A stretch of DNA of 8,328 nt from CAIOYC01 sp038327995 (GTDB taxonomy: Bacteria; Pseudomonadota; Alphaproteobacteria; Caulobacterales; Caulobacteraceae), in the NCBI GenBank assembly GCA_038327995.1, contig JBBQLP010000076.1:1-8328 (forward strand), written 5' to 3'. A program made the translations under genes and the position numbers. How positions within the stretch are numbered: position 1 is the first letter of the stretch; each line of letters starts with the position of its first letter. Below are positions 5,454 through 8,328 of this stretch, piece by piece. A model generated the notes under the pieces. It was not told the DNA's origin, did not search any database, and saw only the letters and a program-made list of their open reading frames with translations.

Positions 5454-6586
5454 CGCGCGCAACAGGTTTTTCGATGAGAACTGGAGCGTCTCGCGCCGTT
5501 ATGGTCGCCACGCTGATCGCCGCCAGCCTGACCGCGACAGGGTGCTCCAAGCCCAAGGCTGGGCCGCCCGCCGATCTGCCGCTCAGCGTCACGGTCACGC
5601 CCATCGTCCAGCGCTCGTTGTCCGAAGGACTGAACGCGTCTGGCGTGCTGGTGTCGCGCGAAGAAGCGGGCGTAGCGAGCGAACTGGCCGGCTACCGCGT
5701 CGCGCAGGTGTTCGTGGATGAAGGCGCCTGGGTGAAGAAGGGCCAGCCTCTGGCCCGGCTCGACGACACGCTCCTGCGCTCGCAGATCGATCAGCAAACC
5801 GCCAATGTGGCCCAGCAACAGATCGCTGGCCAGCGGGCGCAGGCCGAGGCGGACCGAGTGAAGGGACTCGATAATCAAGGCGTGCTGTCACAGGAGCAGA
5901 TCAGCGAACGTCGACTGGCCGCCAAATCCGCCGAAGCCGTGGTGGCCTCGGCCCGCGCCGGGCTGAATGATCTGAAGACCCGCGACAGTTTGTTGGTTAT
6001 CCGGGCGCCAGTCTCGGGCCGGGTCCTGGAGCGCACTGCGCGACCAGGAGACACCTCGTCGCTGACCGCGACCCTCTTCCGTATTGCCCGCGAGGGCCTG
6101 GTGGAGATGGACGCTCAGGCGCCCGAGGCCGATCTGGCGCAGGTGAAGATCGGCGACCGCGCCAAGGTCGAGCTTCCGTCTGGCGACACGGTGACGGGTG
6201 TGGTGCGCTTCATCAGCCCGCGAGTGGACCTGCAGACCAAGCTTGGCGATGTGCGCATCGCCTTGCCTGTCCGTAGCGACCTGCGTCCGGGCGGGTATGC
6301 GCGGGCGATCTTCCAGGGCGGCGCGACCACCACTACCGTGGTTCCCGAGGCGGCGGTGCACTTCGACGCCAACGGCGGCTACGTGATGACCGTGACGCCG
6401 GATAGCCGCGTTCACCGCGCGAACGTGAAGACGGGCCGCCGCTCGCAGGGGCTGGTGGAGATTCTGGACGGACCGTCGGTTGGCTCACGCGTCGCCCTTG
6501 GCGGCGGCGTCTTCCTGCTCGACGGCGACAAGATCAACGCGGTGCAGGGGAGCGCGGTTTCCCAGACGACTGCGACTCGCCGATGA
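5450..6586 (+). CDS. RND efflux periplasmic adaptor subunit (membrane fusion protein, HlyD/AcrA type)
   Basis: A 378-residue adaptor linking the inner-membrane pump to the outer-membrane channel. The N-terminal signal runs to TATGC, giving a probable lipid-anchored Cys32, although Ala at -3 is a weaker lipobox than usual. The lipoyl (barrel-sandwich) domain is split: first half about 74-106 (VASELAGYRVAQVFVDEGAW, then VKKGQPLARLDD) and second half about 182-212 (LVIRAPVSGRVLERTARPGD). Between them, 107-180 is a Gln/Ala-rich alpha-helical hairpin that docks to the channel tip. Residues 215-290 form the beta-barrel domain and 292-365 the membrane-proximal domain (VVPEAAVHF...). The ATG at 5450 overlaps the channel gene stop (ATGA), with GGAG at 5437-5440 upstream; ATG 5474 is an alternative that would shorten the n-region by eight residues. 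The gene overlaps the pump gene by four bases, so the three subunits are likely translated in fixed proportion. Confidence 0.9.
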   Translation: MTRATGFSMRTGASRAVMVATLIAASLTATGCSKPKAGPPADLPLSVTVTPIVQRSLSEGLNASGVLVSREEAGVASELAGYRVAQVFVDEGAWVKKGQPLARLDDTLLRSQIDQQTANVAQQQIAGQRAQAEADRVKGLDNQGVLSQEQISERRLAAKSAEAVVASARAGLNDLKTRDSLLVIRAPVSGRVLERTARPGDTSSLTATLFRIAREGLVEMDAQAPEADLAQVKIGDRAKVELPSGDTVTGVVRFISPRVDLQTKLGDVRIALPVRSDLRPGGYARAIFQGGATTTTVVPEAAVHFDANGGYVMTVTPDSRVHRANVKTGRRSQGLVEILDGPSVGSRVALGGGVFLLDGDKINAVQGSAVSQTTATRR

Positions 6587-8328
6587 ACTTCCGCATCTCG
6601 GCATGGGCGATCCGCAACCCCATTCCGGTGGCGTTGATGTTCATCGCACTGACGATTGCGGGGCTGGTTGCCTACGGCAAACTGCCGATCAAGCATTTCC
6701 CCAACATCGCCTTCCCCGCCGCCAACGTGCTCGTCACCCAGAACGGCGCCGCGCCGTCGGAGATGGAGAACCAGATCACCCGCCCGGTGGAAAACGCCAT
6801 CGCCGGGATCACCAACGTCAAGCACGTGCAATCGACGGTGACGCTGGGCGCTTCATCGACCTTCATCGAGTTCGAGCTCGGCACCGATATGCAGAAGGCG
6901 ACGGACGAGGTTCGCACCGCCGTCGACCGGGTGCGTCAGGAACTGCCGCCCTCTATCGACGCGCCCCGGGTCAACCGGGTGGACATCGATTCCGCGCCCA
7001 TCCTTACCTACGCCGTCTCCTCACGCACCCTGTCGGTCGTCGATCTTTCGTGGTTCGTCGATGACACCGTGGCGCGCACGCTGCAGGCCGAAAAGGGCGT
7101 TGCTCAGGTCGGTCGGGTGGGCGGCGAGGACCGTGAGATCAACGTCATTCTCGACGCGGACCGGATGGCGGGGTTCGGTGTCACCGCACCCCAGGTCAAC
7201 GACGCCCTACGCCAGTTCAATGCCGACGAGCCGGGTGGGCGGGCCAGCGTTGGCGCCCAGGAACAGACTGTGCGCGTGCTGGGTTCTGCTCTGACGGTCG
7301 CCGACCTGCGCAACACCACCATCCCGGCTGCTGGCCGTTTCGTGCGCCTGTCGGACGTGGCGCAGATCGGGGACGGCTCCGCCGAACAGCGCGGATTTGC
7401 CCGTCTGAATGGCCAACCTACCGTCGCCTTCCAGGTCAATAAGACCAAGGAATCCAGCGACGTGGCGGTGGAAGCGCGCGTAAAGCTCGCCGTTGAAAAA
7501 CTCGCCAAGGCGCACCCCGAGGTGCAGATCACCCCTGTAGTCTCCACGGTCGAGGAAACCCGCCAGAGCTTCACCGCCACGGTGCACGTGCTGCTGGAGG
7601 GGATGGCCCTGGCCTCCCTCGTGGTGCTGTTGTTCCTGCGCGACTGGCGGGCGACGGCGATCACCGCCTTCGCCATGCCGCTCTCACTCATTCCCACCTT
7701 CGCCTGCATGGCCCTGTTCGGCTTCAGTCTGAACGTCGTGACGCTGCTCGCCCTGACGCTGGTGATCGGCATCCTGGTGGACGACGCCATCGTCGAGATC
7801 GAGAACATCCAGAAGCGGATCGAGTCTGGGCAGACGCCATATCGCGCCTCGCTGATTGGCGCGGACTCCATCGGTCTGGCGGTCGTCGCGACCACCTCGA
7901 CCATCGTCGCCGTTTTCCTGCCAGTCTCGTTCATGCCGGGGATTCCGGGTCAGTTCTTCAAAGAGTTCGGCCTGACCGTTTCAGTGGCGGTGTTATTCTC
8001 ACTCCTAGTGGCGCGCTTCGCCACCCCGCCCATGGCGGCCTATTTCCTCAAGCCATCGCACAATCCCAAGCCAAGGAAGCCGCTCGGCGGGTTCTACAAG
8101 AAAAGCCTCGACTGGGCTTTGGCGCACAAATGGCTGTCAGCTCTCTTCGGTGGGGCGATTTTCATTGGCTCGCTCGCTGTGATGATAGTCGTGCTGCCCA
8201 AGGGCTTCCAGCCGATCGGCGATCCGGGCTACTTCTACCTGCAGATGGAAGGCCCTCCCGGCGTCACCCGCGACGGCATGGACCGGGCAGTGCGACAGGT
8301 GACAATCCTGTTGCGCCATCAGCCCGAC
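6583..8328 (+). CDS. RND efflux permease, HAE1/AcrB type (3' partial)
   Basis: The frame stays open for 582 codons to the window end; full-length members have over 1000 residues, so about the last 450 are missing. The start MNFRISAWAIRNPIPVALM leads into TM1 (about 11-31), then the first porter domain with LPIKHFPNIAFP, NGAAPSEMENQITRPVE and GITNVKHVQS. TM2-TM6 occupy about 334-487. TM4 contains GILVDDAIVEIEN, with Asp400-Asp401 equivalent to the proton-relay pair Asp407-Asp408 of AcrB. TM7 is about 517-537, after which the second porter domain begins with KGFQPIGDPGYFYLQMEGPPG. The protein sits in the inner membrane as a trimer and uses proton entry to drive drug or lipid-like substrates into the adaptor-channel conduit. 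The acidic pair in TM4 argues for the HAE1 group rather than a heavy-metal CusA-type pump; substrate range cannot be read. The ATG overlaps the adaptor stop (ATGA). Confidence 0.93.
   Translation, partial: MNFRISAWAIRNPIPVALMFIALTIAGLVAYGKLPIKHFPNIAFPAANVLVTQNGAAPSEMENQITRPVENAIAGITNVKHVQSTVTLGASSTFIEFELGTDMQKATDEVRTAVDRVRQELPPSIDAPRVNRVDIDSAPILTYAVSSRTLSVVDLSWFVDDTVARTLQAEKGVAQVGRVGGEDREINVILDADRMAGFGVTAPQVNDALRQFNADEPGGRASVGAQEQTVRVLGSALTVADLRNTTIPAAGRFVRLSDVAQIGDGSAEQRGFARLNGQPTVAFQVNKTKESSDVAVEARVKLAVEKLAKAHPEVQITPVVSTVEETRQSFTATVHVLLEGMALASLVVLLFLRDWRATAITAFAMPLSLIPTFACMALFGFSLNVVTLLALTLVIGILVDDAIVEIENIQKRIESGQTPYRASLIGADSIGLAVVATTSTIVAVFLPVSFMPGIPGQFFKEFGLTVSVAVLFSLLVARFATPPMAAYFLKPSHNPKPRKPLGGFYKKSLDWALAHKWLSALFGGAIFIGSLAVMIVVLPKGFQPIGDPGYFYLQMEGPPGVTRDGMDRAVRQVTILLRHQPD

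Noticed and set aside
7104..7934. Minus-strand open frame of 276 codons opposite the RND pump gene
   Set aside because: The product is Ser/Thr/Arg-rich low-complexity sequence mirroring the pump codons; no motif, no ribosome site and no independent evidence.
1..8328. Mobile element, phage, CRISPR or novel defence system
   Set aside because: No transposase, integrase, direct-repeat arrays, terminal inverted repeats, or toxin-antitoxin or defence-type domains are visible; all genes belong to ordinary chromosomal families and share the same base composition.

Overview
The window is compact, GC-rich bacterial DNA with every gene on the + strand. Short or overlapping junctions, protein motifs and a promoter-like site resembling the Caulobacter housekeeping consensus all point to an alphaproteobacterium, most likely of the Caulobacterales (Caulobacter/Brevundimonas/Phenylobacterium type). 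That placement is inference from style, not a match to a known genome. No RNA genes, insertion sequences, CRISPR arrays, phage genes or integration sites are visible.

Left part (1-2680): the last 35 codons of an outer-membrane porin, probably of the OprB carbohydrate-porin type, are followed after one base by a small DUF3253 protein (TTG start). This overlaps by four bases a glutathione S-transferase family gene. After 37 bases comes a uracil-DNA glycosylase superfamily gene, which overlaps by four bases a secreted or lipid-anchored alpha/beta hydrolase carrying a twin-arginine-like signal. The genes look like two short transcription units of general stress, repair and accessory functions rather than one pathway.

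Middle (2681-3953): a G-rich tract that could form a G-quadruplex begins at the hydrolase stop codon. Next is a single gene for a leucine dehydrogenase family enzyme (NAD-dependent oxidative deamination of branched-chain amino acids). A 141-base gap follows, the largest non-coding stretch. It holds an AT-rich imperfect palindrome overlapping a possible promoter and is the most likely control region for the efflux operon.

Right part (3954-8328): a tripartite RND efflux operon in the order outer-membrane factor (NodT/TolC type lipoprotein), periplasmic adaptor (lipoprotein), inner-membrane RND pump (HAE1 type). Both junctions are ATGA overlaps, so translation is probably coupled. The pump is cut by the window end after 582 residues of an expected 1000 or more. 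The three products would form one envelope-spanning, proton-driven exporter of hydrophobic or amphiphilic compounds.

I do not see a previously undescribed system. The points most worth a second look are the putative operator before the efflux operon, the Gly/Ser-rich insertion in the first surface loop of the outer-membrane factor, the G-quadruplex motif, the Fe-S type cysteine pattern in the glycosylase-like protein, and a substrate-pocket substitution in the leucine dehydrogenase.
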